DNA of 64,000 bases from Eubacteriales bacterium (lineage in GTDB: Bacteria; Bacillota; Clostridia; Lachnospirales; Lachnospiraceae). The position numbers and the translations under genes were made by a program. The stretch's first letter is position 1, and each line of letters starts with the position of its first letter. The DNA is taken from contig JAUNJF010000003.1 of the NCBI GenBank assembly GCA_030533405.1, positions 13,204-77,203 of the forward strand. The letters run 5' to 3'. The notes below the pieces were generated by a model that was given only the letters and a program-made list of their open reading frames with translations, made no database searches and was not told the DNA's origin. Below, piece after piece: positions 41,971 through 51,894 of the stretch.

Positions 41971-43228
41971 AATTTGGATATAGGATGCCTGGTACTCTTT
42001 TTCTTCTCTCCCTTTCAACACTCTGTGTTTGATATTGCAACCATCTCCCCTGCGCTGTTGAAATACTATCTTCCTCGTTCACAATCAAATCCGCTTCCCC
42101 ATGATAAGGAAATGTATTCAGCCAGTCACATTTTCCAAAACCGACCATTTCCCCATTTCCATAATTATACCCTGCGTCATAGCCAGCATCATTACTAGCA
42201 CCTATAAAACATAACTGATATTGACCAGATATAAGATTTGCTGGAATATAAACCTGTATCTGATGTTTTCCCGTATTTAAAACCTCTTGTGACAATGCAG
42301 ATACCGTAAACGATTGTCCAGCATCATTTTTATAGACTAAATAAAGAGAACCAATCACACCCTGTGTTTCTATCTCCACTTCATAAGCCGCAATTCCAGG
42401 TGTTTTTCCATTATACGAAAGCACTTTTATATTCTTAATATTCGGAGCTTCAAACTGATGTAATTCCACACCTCTTGACGTTGCACCATATACCTTTGCA
42501 TGACGACCGCTGTTTCTCGTACCATCTGCCCTTACCAATCCTAAATATGCTGCAATTCCATTTGCATCCGCTTTAACCAACTTATGTAAACCATCATCTT
42601 CCAAATACCTTAGATCCATTTCTGCATCCATGAAACAATGTTCAATTAAAACACTAGGCATTCCATAATTGGTCGCATGGCGCAACACGCCATAATAATC
42701 ATCAAATGTTCCATCTGGTCTTCGTCCACCCATCTGTGTGACTCTGGCAATTGTTCCATTATTATTTAACCCTATCGCTTCAAATTCTCCCAACAGATAA
42801 TCTGCCAAATCACACATCTGCTTCCGATATGCATTCGCTGTTGTCACATAAATGGTTGCTCCATTTGATTTATGTGAAACACTGGCATTCAAATGTAAAC
42901 TTACATATAAATCTGCATTTCCATTTGCAGCACGAATAACACGCTCCTGTAATCCTACCTGCTCATCTGCTCCTCTAGTTAACATAATATCAACATTGGA
43001 GTATTTTGACAATTCTGCTTTCAACATTTGCGCAATACGATAATTCACATCTTTTTCTTTTCTCCCATAATAATATGCACCATTTTCTTCTCCACCATGA
43101 CCAGGATCTAGCGCAATTACAATAGGTGGATTTGAAATATTTTTTGTTTCTGTCGCATCCGCAACAACAGTCATCACCAAAACCATGATTCCGATATATA
43201 TAAAAGCCAGCACACCTCTTATTTTCAT
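41969..43228 (-). CDS. N-acetylmuramoyl-L-alanine amidase (Amidase_3) with C-terminal domain
   Basis: 419 residues with an N-terminal signal/anchor helix (about 5-24). The zinc amidase domain spans about 35-230: IVIALDPGHGGEENGAYYYGRKEKDVN (His and Glu ligands), LYVSLHLNAS (His), and VLIEHCFMDAEMDLRYL (catalytic Glu). It cleaves between muramic acid and the stem peptide. A roughly 130-residue beta-rich C-terminal module (about 260-385, IKNIKVLSYNGKTPG...) is likely for substrate or wall binding. Secreted. Upstream, murF lies on the same strand but is separated by a terminator. Confidence 0.9.
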   Translation of the reverse strand: MKIRGVLAFIYIGIMVLVMTVVADATETKNISNPPIVIALDPGHGGEENGAYYYGRKEKDVNYRIAQMLKAELSKYSNVDIMLTRGADEQVGLQERVIRAANGNADLYVSLHLNASVSHKSNGATIYVTTANAYRKQMCDLADYLLGEFEAIGLNNNGTIARVTQMGGRRPDGTFDDYYGVLRHATNYGMPSVLIEHCFMDAEMDLRYLEDDGLHKLVKADANGIAAYLGLVRADGTRNSGRHAKVYGATSRGVELHQFEAPNIKNIKVLSYNGKTPGIAAYEVEIETQGVIGSLYLVYKNDAGQSFTVSALSQEVLNTGKHQIQVYIPANLISGQYQLCFIGASNDAGYDAGYNYGNGEMVGFGKCDWLNTFPYHGEADLIVNEEDSISTAQGRWLQYQTQSVERERRKRVPGILYPN

Positions 43229-43273
43229 ACAAAAACCTCATCAAACAATTTAAACAAAACTTTCCTATAGAGC

Positions 43274-43316
43274 AAAAAAATAGCATATAACGCCCTTGAT
43301 TGCATTATATGCTATC
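43274..43316 (-). terminator. Intrinsic terminator after murF
   Basis: Minus strand: ATAGCATATAA, 15-nt loop, TTATATGCTAT followed by T7, directly after the murF stop. Confidence 0.85.
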
Positions 43317-43319
43317 TCT

Positions 43320-44690
43320 TTATGACAATAGAATATTTACAATTTCTTTTAACTTCATTCCATTAGATGCCTTAATCAAAACAATATCCTCTGGCTTTAA
43401 CGTTGCCATCAGATAAATCGCAGCCTCTTCATTATCAGAGAATGTATATACCTTAATCTTACTATCTGAAGCCTCCACAACACGCTTGATATTTTGCGAA
43501 AGTTCACCTAACACAACAAGTTCATCAATCGGCTTATCAATCAAAAATTCTCCTATTTGCTCATGGTAAAGAACTTCATTGGCACCGAGTTCGAACATAT
43601 CACCTAACACTGCCACTCTGCGTCCCTCACATGACATATCACAAAGTACATTAATGCTTGCTTTCATAGAATCAGGACTCGCATTATACGTATCATCAAT
43701 CAAAGTAAATTTGTTTTCCAATGGAATCACTCTTTGACGTTGTCCTTCAAATTCTTTAAAGCTTTTCGCTGCAAGTTCCATGGAAATTCCATTTTCATTT
43801 GCAACTGCTAACGCAACCACGCAATTTGCCACATTATGTTTTCCCAGTGTATTCAAATAAACCTTAACTTGCTCATCCTTATGCACACAGGTAAATGTTG
43901 TATAAGAATCATGATATTCAATATCTTTGGCATAATAATCACACCAATCAGATGTTCCATAAAATAAAGTCTTACAGGTAATCTGTTCTGCTTCTACAGC
44001 TTCTTTTAACAAATCATCATCACCATTTAAAAAGAGAATATCATCCTCTTTCATGGAACTTACAATACGAAGCTTCTCATGACGAATGGTTTCCTGCGTC
44101 TTCATAAACTCAATATGTGCTACACCAATCGTTGTCACAACTGCCATATTTGGCTTTACCAGTTCCGACAACACATCCATTTGTCCAACCTCACTGATTC
44201 CTAACTCCAATACAGCAATTTCCGACTCACTGTCCATTCTGGAAAGTGTAAGTGGTACACCAATTTGTGAATTAAAATTCTTATCTGTATGAAAGGTTTT
44301 CTTTCCGGCAGATAACGCACGTGTAATCATTTCTCTTGTCGTTGTTTTTCCGACACTTCCCGTTACAGCAACAACTGGAATTGGATGTCTTTTTCGAATG
44401 CCCGCTCCAATATTTTGTAATGCTGCCACTGTATCATCCACACGAATATATGGCTTTTGCGCTACCACAATACCATCATGCTGACTTGTTAATGTCGCAG
44501 CCCCCTTATCTAATGCACTTTCAATAAAACGATGTGCATCTACCCGTTCTCCAATAATTGGAACAAATAAATCCCCCTCTTTTATCTCCTTTGAATTAAT
44601 ACAAATGTCCGTAAGAACTGTATTCTCATCTCCACAAAGTAGTACCCCACCTGTCATCTCTATAATGTCTTTCACTGTAATATTTTCCAT
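43320..44690 (-). CDS. murF: UDP-MurNAc-tripeptide:D-Ala-D-Ala ligase
   Basis: 456 residues, standard length. N-terminal MurF domain (VKDIIEMTGGVLLCGD), P-loop VVAVTGSVGKTTTREMITRALS near residue 108, NFNSQIGVPLTLSRM, ELGISEVGQMDVLSELV, and LIDDTYNASPDSMKASINVL. It adds D-Ala-D-Ala to the peptidoglycan precursor in the cytoplasm. It follows a HAD gene by 2 nt and ends in a clear terminator. Confidence 0.97.
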   Translation of the reverse strand: MENITVKDIIEMTGGVLLCGDENTVLTDICINSKEIKEGDLFVPIIGERVDAHRFIESALDKGAATLTSQHDGIVVAQKPYIRVDDTVAALQNIGAGIRKRHPIPVVAVTGSVGKTTTREMITRALSAGKKTFHTDKNFNSQIGVPLTLSRMDSESEIAVLELGISEVGQMDVLSELVKPNMAVVTTIGVAHIEFMKTQETIRHEKLRIVSSMKEDDILFLNGDDDLLKEAVEAEQITCKTLFYGTSDWCDYYAKDIEYHDSYTTFTCVHKDEQVKVYLNTLGKHNVANCVVALAVANENGISMELAAKSFKEFEGQRQRVIPLENKFTLIDDTYNASPDSMKASINVLCDMSCEGRRVAVLGDMFELGANEVLYHEQIGEFLIDKPIDELVVLGELSQNIKRVVEASDSKIKVYTFSDNEEAAIYLMATLKPEDIVLIKASNGMKLKEIVNILLS

Positions 44691-44692
44691 AA

Positions 44693-45535
44693 CTACTCCA
44701 TTTCTTCGCCCTGTTTTACCATTTGTTCAATAAATCGTGCAACACCATCTTCCACATTGGAAGGAATAACAGAATCTGCCATATTTTGAATTTGAGGATG
44801 CGCATTTGAAACTGCATAAAAATAATCACTACCCTCTAACAATGCCATATCATTTAGATTATCACCAAATCCAACAATGCTATCATATTGTCCATGCTCT
44901 CGCATATACGCAAGCGCTTCCTTTTTAGATGCGGCATCACTATAAATCTCTAAACAATAATACTCGTCATTGTACACATCCTGATAAAATTCTGCTTTCA
45001 CGCCATTAACGACCGATAATTCTCTATATAATCCTTCTAAGCGTTTCTTTGGTTCTCTTAGCATACAATAAATAATTTCTTTATTGGCAATCAAACTCAA
45101 ATCATCCACTTCCACAAATTTCTTTTTGTACTTCATAATTCTTTCATTGCGGAAGTAATTCAACGATGTAGATTCCACACTATCATAATATGCAATCAGT
45201 TCATTATTTTCCAATGCGTACAAAAAACAATCCAATTTTTTGGTTTTAATTAATCCAAGCAATACCATAATTGCCCGCTCATCCATAGATGCTTTTTTTA
45301 CAAATTGCTTACGCTTCATATCATAAATGAGCACACCATTCATCATCATAACAGGCAGGCTTAAATGAAGTCGTTCAACAATTTGCAATGCAGTCGCTGG
45401 TGTGCGAGCAGTAGAAACCGTGAAATCCACACCCTTATCAATTGCTTTATTAATCAACTCTACCGTTGTATCACTTAATTTTGCATCTCTATTCAACAAA
45501 GTCCCATCTAAATCACTTACATATAATCGTTTCAT
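44693..45535 (-). CDS. Cof-type HAD-superfamily phosphatase (second)
   Basis: 280 residues. Motif I YVSDLDGTLLNRDAKLS, motif II STARTPATA, motif IV SIVGFGDNLNDMALL. Same subfamily as the gene at 147-929 but not closely similar. A cytoplasmic phosphatase of unknown substrate. The stop is 2 nt from the murF start, suggesting coupled translation. Confidence 0.9.
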   Translation of the reverse strand: MKRLYVSDLDGTLLNRDAKLSDTTVELINKAIDKGVDFTVSTARTPATALQIVERLHLSLPVMMMNGVLIYDMKRKQFVKKASMDERAIMVLLGLIKTKKLDCFLYALENNELIAYYDSVESTSLNYFRNERIMKYKKKFVEVDDLSLIANKEIIYCMLREPKKRLEGLYRELSVVNGVKAEFYQDVYNDEYYCLEIYSDAASKKEALAYMREHGQYDSIVGFGDNLNDMALLEGSDYFYAVSNAHPQIQNMADSVIPSNVEDGVARFIEQMVKQGEEME

Positions 45536-45617
45536 TTGTACTCCTTCATTTCATGAATTGTTTTACTTTGTTATTTTTGCAATTATCTATTATAACTCTT
45601 TTTTCTTTCTGGTGCAA

Positions 45618-47984
45618 TTATTGGTCCGAAATGCGATTCCAAAACTGCGCCAACTCATGTCTCACTGTATCTAATCTGACAATTTTATAGTCCGCCCATT
45701 CAGCAGGAAATGTGTCAACTACCTGCTGTGTCACAAAACGATCATCTAACAATAAAATAATCCCTTTATCTTCCATTGTTCGAACAACGCGTCCCGCCGC
45801 CTGCTGTACTTTATTCATTCCCGGATATAAATAGGCATACAAAAAACCTTCTCCGTCTCGTTCTTCAAAGAAATGTTGTTGTATCTCTCGCTCATTACAT
45901 ACCATTGGCAATCCAGTTCCTATAATTGCAGCACCGATTAACCGTTCTCCCGCAAGATCAATGCCCTCTGAAAAAATGCCACCCAAAATACAAAAACCAA
46001 TCACTGGCTCCTGATTTTCCCGAAACCTCGACAAAAATGCTTCCCTTTCTTCCTCTGTCAAATGCGATGTCTGACAAAGCACCTCCACATCTGATAAAAG
46101 ACCTAAACGCATCGCTGCCTCATACACATCCTGAAGCATCTTATATGACGGAAAAAAAGCCATATAATTTCCACGTTTACTCTGCACCATAATATCCAGA
46201 TATCGCGCCATTTTTTCGTATTGTACGGGACCTCTTGCTTTGTAACGACTACTAACATCTATCCCTGCAAACAAACCTCTATTTTCTCTTGGAAACGGAG
46301 ACGGAATATAAATGGCATAATCCTCCTCCTGATTGTGCAAAAGCTCTTTGTAATACGTTATCGGAAGCATTGTTGCCGAAAAGAAAATCGTTGCATTTCC
46401 TTTTTCTATACATTGCGACAAATTATTCGCAGGATGCACACAATATAACTTCAGCATAAAGGATGTATCATTTATTTGTTCTGCATATATTTCATAGCTT
46501 TCATCTATCAACTCATATATATTTACAAATTGGCTGATTTTAAAATAAAACTCTAAAATTTCCTCTTTATGAGGCTGTAACGCTTTGATTTCCTTACTCT
46601 CTTCCATAAAAGATTCCATATGTGCCAAAAGACGTAATAACTTTAAATACAAATCAGATATATCCGTCATTACAACATATCCTTTTTCACTATCACATAT
46701 TTTCTTATATGCAAGCAACTCCTTATTACATGCCCCAAGTAGTTTTCCAAGCTTTGCGTGATATGGCATGAGCAATCTACGCATCAACAAAAAATCCTCT
46801 TTGTAAATGGCCGCACTATACATAGCGGATGCACGTTCTACCAAATTGTGCGCCTCATCCACCAGGAACAAAAACTCCCCTTTTGCTCCTTCTGCAAAAT
46901 AACGACGTAGCTTTACCCTTGGATCAAATACATAATTATAATCACATATAATACCATCCACAAACAAACTGACATCTAATCCCATCTCAAAGGGGCAGAC
47001 CATATGCTTATTCGCATATGCCAAAAGAACCTCTCTCGTTATATTTTGTTCATGCGTAATACAATCAAATACTGCATCATTAATTCTGTCAAAATGCCCC
47101 TTTGCATACGGACATTTCTCCGGATCACACTCCATCACGTCTAACGGACATATTTTTTCTTTTGCTGTAATTAATACACTTCGAAAATGAAGCCCTTGTT
47201 TCCGTAACGTTTCAAATGCGTCAACTGCAACACCGCGCGCAATGGTTTTGGCAGTTAAATAAAATAGTTTTTCTCCATAGCCCTCCCCCATCGCTTTGAT
47301 GGAAGGAAACACAGTTGCCATTGTTTTTCCAATTCCCGTTGGTGCCTGAACATACATCGTTTGCTTTCTTTTCATCGCAAGATATACCGATGCAACCATA
47401 TCACGTTGTCCTGCACGATATACAAATGGAAATTCCAAATTTTCAATCGTATCATTCCGAAGTCTTCTATTGTCCACCTCAAACTGTGTCCATACACAAT
47501 ACGCATCCACCAGTTCGTGAAACCAGCTTTTTAATTGTTCAAAGGTAAAATGTTCTTTGAAATATTTAATTTCTTCTGTATCCAGATTACAGTATGTTAA
47601 CTGCACATCTATTTCCGATAATTCTTCGTTTAAGGAATGCATATAGGCATAACACATTGCCTGTGCTTTGTGTACATAAATGGGTTGTTCTAATGTATCT
47701 AATTTTTTATATACACCCTTTATTTCATCAATGGTTACACCATTTTCATCCGTGATAATACCATCTGCTCTTCCTTCAATTGTCAAAACAAAATCTGGCT
47801 TTATCACATCATATTTCAGTGGCACCTCCGACACATAGTTAGAACCCATTCTACCTTGGATTTTCTTGTGAATGCGGGCTCCTTCCTGCATTGCTTCCTT
47901 GGAAAATCCATCTCCTCCGCTAATATCACCACTTCGAAATATAAATTCTACCAATCCTCGAACTGCTATTTTTGCCTGATACAT
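45618..47984 (-). CDS. DinG/XPD-like helicase with N-terminal PD-(D/E)XK nuclease domain
   Basis: 788 residues from MYQAKIAVRGLVEFIF. An N-terminal domain of about 150 residues has GRADGIITDENGVTIDEIKGVYKK (D...E-x-K), the core of RecB/Cas4-type nucleases. The XPD-like helicase follows: Walker A QAPTGIGKTMATVFPSI near residue 215, four Cys for a 4Fe-4S cluster (ICPLDVMECDPEKCPYAK and VCPFEMG), the DEAH box LVDEAHNLVERA, and C-terminal GRVVRTMEDKGIILLLDDRF. Probably a repair helicase that also cuts. The ATG is 1 nt after the stop of the DJ-1 gene and has only a weak ribosome binding site, so translation is probably coupled. Confidence 0.9.
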   Translation of the reverse strand: MYQAKIAVRGLVEFIFRSGDISGGDGFSKEAMQEGARIHKKIQGRMGSNYVSEVPLKYDVIKPDFVLTIEGRADGIITDENGVTIDEIKGVYKKLDTLEQPIYVHKAQAMCYAYMHSLNEELSEIDVQLTYCNLDTEEIKYFKEHFTFEQLKSWFHELVDAYCVWTQFEVDNRRLRNDTIENLEFPFVYRAGQRDMVASVYLAMKRKQTMYVQAPTGIGKTMATVFPSIKAMGEGYGEKLFYLTAKTIARGVAVDAFETLRKQGLHFRSVLITAKEKICPLDVMECDPEKCPYAKGHFDRINDAVFDCITHEQNITREVLLAYANKHMVCPFEMGLDVSLFVDGIICDYNYVFDPRVKLRRYFAEGAKGEFLFLVDEAHNLVERASAMYSAAIYKEDFLLMRRLLMPYHAKLGKLLGACNKELLAYKKICDSEKGYVVMTDISDLYLKLLRLLAHMESFMEESKEIKALQPHKEEILEFYFKISQFVNIYELIDESYEIYAEQINDTSFMLKLYCVHPANNLSQCIEKGNATIFFSATMLPITYYKELLHNQEEDYAIYIPSPFPRENRGLFAGIDVSSRYKARGPVQYEKMARYLDIMVQSKRGNYMAFFPSYKMLQDVYEAAMRLGLLSDVEVLCQTSHLTEEEREAFLSRFRENQEPVIGFCILGGIFSEGIDLAGERLIGAAIIGTGLPMVCNEREIQQHFFEERDGEGFLYAYLYPGMNKVQQAAGRVVRTMEDKGIILLLDDRFVTQQVVDTFPAEWADYKIVRLDTVRHELAQFWNRISDQ

Positions 47985-47985
47985 T

Positions 47986-48537
47986 TTAACTACGATATAC
48001 GATTCCAACAGCTAATTCGTTAGCCAATTGCTCATTTTCTAATAAAGATACCAATGTTAAACCAAAGTCTATAGAAGTACCTACACCTCGACTTGTAATG
48101 AACTGACCATCTACCACAACAGAATCACTTTGTGGGGTGGCACCAAGAAGCCCTTCTTCCATTCCTGGATAGCAGGTTGCCTTTTTTCCTTCTAATAATC
48201 CCATTTCTCCATACACTGTTGGAGCAGCACAAACAGCTGCCAAATATTTACCAGTCTCCTGATATGCCAAAATCAAATCATGCAATCCTTTGTGCGCTTT
48301 TAAATTCGGTGTACCTGGAATTCCACCTGGTAAAATAATCATCTCGCCATCTGATAAATCTTTTTCATCAAATAATAAATCTGCTCTGATCGTAATCCCA
48401 TGTGAACTCATAACATCATAATCCCCAGTCACTGATACCAGCTTACAATCCACTTTCGCTCTTCTAAGCAAATCGCAAACAGTAAGTGCTTCAACCTCTT
48501 CAAATCCTGTTGCTAAAAACAAATACGCTTTCTTCAT
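47986..48537 (-). CDS. DJ-1/PfpI family protein
   Basis: 183 residues, ThiJ/PfpI flavodoxin-like fold. FLATGFEEVEALTVCDLLRRA holds the conserved Glu, MIILPGGIPGTPNL follows, and AAVCAAPTVYGEMGLL carries the reactive Cys near residue 104. Members act as deglycases, glyoxalases or redox sensors; which is not decidable. It ends 1 nt before the helicase gene starts. Confidence 0.92.
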   Translation of the reverse strand: MKKAYLFLATGFEEVEALTVCDLLRRAKVDCKLVSVTGDYDVMSSHGITIRADLLFDEKDLSDGEMIILPGGIPGTPNLKAHKGLHDLILAYQETGKYLAAVCAAPTVYGEMGLLEGKKATCYPGMEEGLLGATPQSDSVVVDGQFITSRGVGTSIDFGLTLVSLLENEQLANELAVGIVYRS

Positions 48538-48646
48538 CTATACATCCTCCTACTATCCTTTTTATGCTCTCTTTTTACTGCATTTATTCTACCACTTTTA
48601 CCAATAGAAAGAAACATGAAAATATGCTATGATGGGATATAAATAA

Positions 48647-49153
48647 ATGAAAAAGGAAGTTGAAAGAAAAATTGAAATCGAAAGAAAGTTTTTAATAGAA
48701 AAAGAGAATTTACCAGATCACTTGGAACAATATCCACACGATTTGATTGAACAAGCATACATTATTACACAACCTGTTCTTCGTGTAAGAAGAAAAAACG
48801 ACACTTATATTCTAACTTACAAAGGACCTGGATTTATGCAACGTGAAGAAGTGGAATTTCCATTAGAAAAAGAAGCCTACGAAAGACTTCTTTTAAAAGC
48901 AGATGGTAATTTAATTACAAAAACCAGATATAAAATTCCAGAAGCAAACAATCTTTTGATTGAACTTGATGTTTTTTCTGGATTGTATGATGGACTCTAC
49001 CTTGCAGAAGTTGAATTTTCTGATATAGAAACCGCAACCAACTACATTCCACCTACATGGTTTGGAACAGAGGTCACACAGGAAAGCACATATCATAATT
49101 CCACTTTAAGTAATATGTCCAAAGATGCAATCCTTAAATTACTTAAAAAATAA
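48647..49153 (+). CDS. CYTH-domain triphosphatase-like protein
   Basis: 168 residues forming one CYTH tunnel fold: the IEIERKFLI signature at residue 9, LRVRRKNDTYILTYKGPG, REEVEFPLEKEAYERLL, and ELDVFSGLYDGLYLAEVEFSD. Bacterial members hydrolyse inorganic tripolyphosphate or thiamine triphosphate, which could link to the ppk1-ppx genes of this genome. There is no ribosome binding site before ATG. An extended -10 (TGCTATGAT) 13 nt upstream suggests a very short or leaderless transcript. Confidence 0.88.
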   Translation: MKKEVERKIEIERKFLIEKENLPDHLEQYPHDLIEQAYIITQPVLRVRRKNDTYILTYKGPGFMQREEVEFPLEKEAYERLLLKADGNLITKTRYKIPEANNLLIELDVFSGLYDGLYLAEVEFSDIETATNYIPPTWFGTEVTQESTYHNSTLSNMSKDAILKLLKK

Positions 49154-49158
49154 CTATG

Positions 49159-49995
49159 TTATACCTGCATCACACGACGCAAACATACCTTATTCATGAT
49201 AAACATCGTAACAAATACTGCAAATGTATCTCCAGCCAAAACAAGCACTTCTCCTCCAACACAGATTGTTATGGCTGCTACAACAGCACCAATTGTTTTG
49301 GCATACAACGCCACCGTATAGATTCGTCCAAAAGATACCTCTGGCTGTGGAAGCATTTTTGTCATAAAATAAATGAATGCAGCATATGCCAAAGCAGAAG
49401 CAAGATAGCGAATCACAACACCGAAATAGCTCATTACGAAACCAACTAGCATCATTCCATAAAACATTGGTGTATATTGCGCCAATATCTCATTGTTTAA
49501 ATGCATGGAACCCAAGTCTGAAAATTTATATTCCTGCCTCAATCCCTCTTTTCCACCAACAAAATTTGTTATAATCATATTCGTCTTACTAACCAGATAT
49601 TCCTGTACAACATCATGATGTGCCTCAATATCACTTTCTGAAATCGATTCCAGACTCGTATCAATTAACACATATGCCCCAAGCTCTTCACTATCAATTT
49701 CTAATCGATCATCATACGTGAATTGACCGTCTTTCAATTCAAAATCAGGAATTTTTTGTAATATAATATTACGCAAACCACCCATACCGGCAATTGCGCC
49801 TGAAATCGGTATTGCGTACTGAATCACAGAAACCAATAAAAATACACAAACAAGAAACGAAATAAGTTTTCCAATGGAAAGGTCTAACAGCTTGCCATAT
49901 TCTCTTGGAGAAAACATTGCAATCATAAACCGTTCTGATAATCCAACTTTTTCTTTTTTATTTCTTTCTACCTGATTCTCATCCTGTTGAAACAT
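49159..49995 (-). CDS. DUF1189-family membrane protein
   Basis: 278 residues. A short polar N-terminus, a hydrophobic helix near 45-65, an extracytoplasmic domain (about 70-170), then four hydrophobic segments. The arrangement and the FELKDGQFTYDDRLEIDSEELGAYVLIDTS segment match DUF1189 (YIP1-related) proteins of Firmicutes, whose function is unknown. Convergent with the CYTH gene; it follows the histidine-kinase-like gene on the same strand with a 25-nt gap. Confidence 0.75.
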   Translation of the reverse strand: MFQQDENQVERNKKEKVGLSERFMIAMFSPREYGKLLDLSIGKLISFLVCVFLLVSVIQYAIPISGAIAGMGGLRNIILQKIPDFELKDGQFTYDDRLEIDSEELGAYVLIDTSLESISESDIEAHHDVVQEYLVSKTNMIITNFVGGKEGLRQEYKFSDLGSMHLNNEILAQYTPMFYGMMLVGFVMSYFGVVIRYLASALAYAAFIYFMTKMLPQPEVSFGRIYTVALYAKTIGAVVAAITICVGGEVLVLAGDTFAVFVTMFIMNKVCLRRVMQV

Positions 49996-50020
49996 ATTTC
50001 TGAATTACTCCTAACTACTT

Positions 50021-51850
50021 TTATTCTTCCTTTAATAAATCATTATCTAATATCGGCATTACAATGGTAATAACAGTCCCTTTTCCTTCTTTTGATATAA
50101 TCTCTGTTCTTGCACCACATTTTGTTTTTAACGTATCAAACAGATTCAATAAAGAAGTCTGACTTTTTCTTTTTAATCCCGCCGTGTCAAAGCCAATACC
50201 ATCATCTACTATTTGCAGGGCATAGCCATCTGTTCTTTGATAACTACGCACCACAACATTACCTTTGTTCTGACTACCACCAATTCCATACTTTACTGCA
50301 TTTTCCACCATCGGTTCTATCGTATGTCTTGGAATCACAAAATTCTTCTCTTTACATTCAATAGCAAAATTCAACTCCTGATTACGATGTTTTTGTAATT
50401 GCAAATATGCCAAAATATGTTCTAACTCCTGTTCAAACGGAACAATTTCTCCCGCCTGCTCCAGTGCTCGCAGATTATCACGAAAATATTCAGAAATGTA
50501 ATAAATCATTTTTACACTATTCGGAGAATTCTTTTTAATCATATTTTGCAATACATGAAACGATGCAAACAGCAAATTCGGATTCATCTCCTCTACAACT
50601 TCATTCCGAATCTTATTCCGTTCATACTCTGTTGTATCCTCTGTCTTAACATAAGCGGCCTGCTTCATCCCCTTAAACCAAATGACACACATATACAAAA
50701 ACCACGCAAGCGGAATATACAATTGCTCTGCTCTTGATTGATCAAGAATCTTCACAAGAACATGTCCGATCAACGCGATAATCAAAAATACATTTCCAAC
50801 CAATAAATAAATCAACGCATTTCTTCCTGGTTTACCTATCAGTCCAGACAACAACATTGTGTATAAAAGAATTACCATAATTAACAGGATAACGCCTATT
50901 ATGAATATCGTGGTGAACTGTATCAACGAAAATGCCTGCAACACCATCACACTAATATAAATGATCCCATAAAATACAATTCCCAAATCCACAAAAAAAC
51001 ATACTTTTTTTCGGGATAGACAACTTCGAATCACCAATAAATGTGAAACCCCTAACAACAAAATCATACATGCCTTTGCAAAATACAAACTATAATTCCA
51101 TCCAGTTAAAACCCAGAACAGTTTACTCTGCAATATCAGTACCATTCCCAATATAAATGCCTGCGCACATGCGGAAACCAACAATTCTCTCCGTTCTTTT
51201 TGTGTTTTAATAATTGCGAACAGAATCAACACACATACATTCAACAAAAGAATCCCAATACCACATATAAAATATGCTCCATTATCAAGCAATGAACTGA
51301 CAATCAGCTGACTATCACTTCCAAATTGAAAGGTTCCAAAGGATACCTGTTCCAATTCTTTATCCTTTACAATAATCCGCAAATTGCTGCCCTCATAAAC
51401 TTTTGAAACTTTTACCACATGAAGCGCTTTAATTTTGTTATCTCGTTCGGAACTGCGATATAAGAATTTATCTCCAGCATATACCTCAACCTTTTGTCTG
51501 TCTGTTTCAAAAACAAGATATCCGTTGTTTCCCGCAATCGCAGGAATTTTATTGGTCATTTCAAACGTTTCTCCCTTTTTAACCCGAAGGGAAAACGGAA
51601 GGGAACGCACATCCTCTATCCGATTCTTTCCAGACATAATCTCATCTTCTGTATAATGCTCCTTCAATGTTTCCACATCAGATACTTTGTAATTGCATAT
51701 CCAGCCTTCTGAGTAATCTATCATCTGTTCAAATTGTGGTTTGTCAAATTGCTTTTTTTCTGGAAACGCCATTATAAAGAACAACACAACACTAACCAGA
51801 AAAAACAAGCGAACAATCATATGCAATTGTCGTTCCTGAAATCGAAACAT
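50021..51850 (-). CDS. LytS-type histidine-kinase-like protein lacking the usual acceptor His
   Basis: 609 residues. An N-terminal signal/helix (about 10-27), an extracytoplasmic beta domain (about 30-180), a seven-helix membrane block (about 190-400, resembling 7TMR-DISM sensors), then a LytS-like kinase module. Where the His_kinase family has NPHFLFN, this protein reads MNPNLLFASFHVLQN near residue 420, so the phosphorylated His is Asn. The ATPase domain looks intact: HTIEPMVENAVKYGIGG (N box), VDDGIGFD (G1), GKGTVITIVMPIL. It may regulate without self-phosphorylation, or use the His four residues after LLFA. No response regulator is adjacent. Confidence 0.82.
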   Translation of the reverse strand: MFRFQERQLHMIVRLFFLVSVVLFFIMAFPEKKQFDKPQFEQMIDYSEGWICNYKVSDVETLKEHYTEDEIMSGKNRIEDVRSLPFSLRVKKGETFEMTNKIPAIAGNNGYLVFETDRQKVEVYAGDKFLYRSSERDNKIKALHVVKVSKVYEGSNLRIIVKDKELEQVSFGTFQFGSDSQLIVSSLLDNGAYFICGIGILLLNVCVLILFAIIKTQKERRELLVSACAQAFILGMVLILQSKLFWVLTGWNYSLYFAKACMILLLGVSHLLVIRSCLSRKKVCFFVDLGIVFYGIIYISVMVLQAFSLIQFTTIFIIGVILLIMVILLYTMLLSGLIGKPGRNALIYLLVGNVFLIIALIGHVLVKILDQSRAEQLYIPLAWFLYMCVIWFKGMKQAAYVKTEDTTEYERNKIRNEVVEEMNPNLLFASFHVLQNMIKKNSPNSVKMIYYISEYFRDNLRALEQAGEIVPFEQELEHILAYLQLQKHRNQELNFAIECKEKNFVIPRHTIEPMVENAVKYGIGGSQNKGNVVVRSYQRTDGYALQIVDDGIGFDTAGLKRKSQTSLLNLFDTLKTKCGARTEIISKEGKGTVITIVMPILDNDLLKEE

Positions 51851-51894
51851 AATCCCTCCTAAATCAAACGATCATGCATTCAAACAGTTCATGC

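Noticed and set aside
47984..48008. Longer start of the helicase at 48008
   Set aside because: It would overlap the end of the DJ-1 gene and adds residues not expected in the family; the ATG 1 nt after the DJ-1 stop fits coupled translation.
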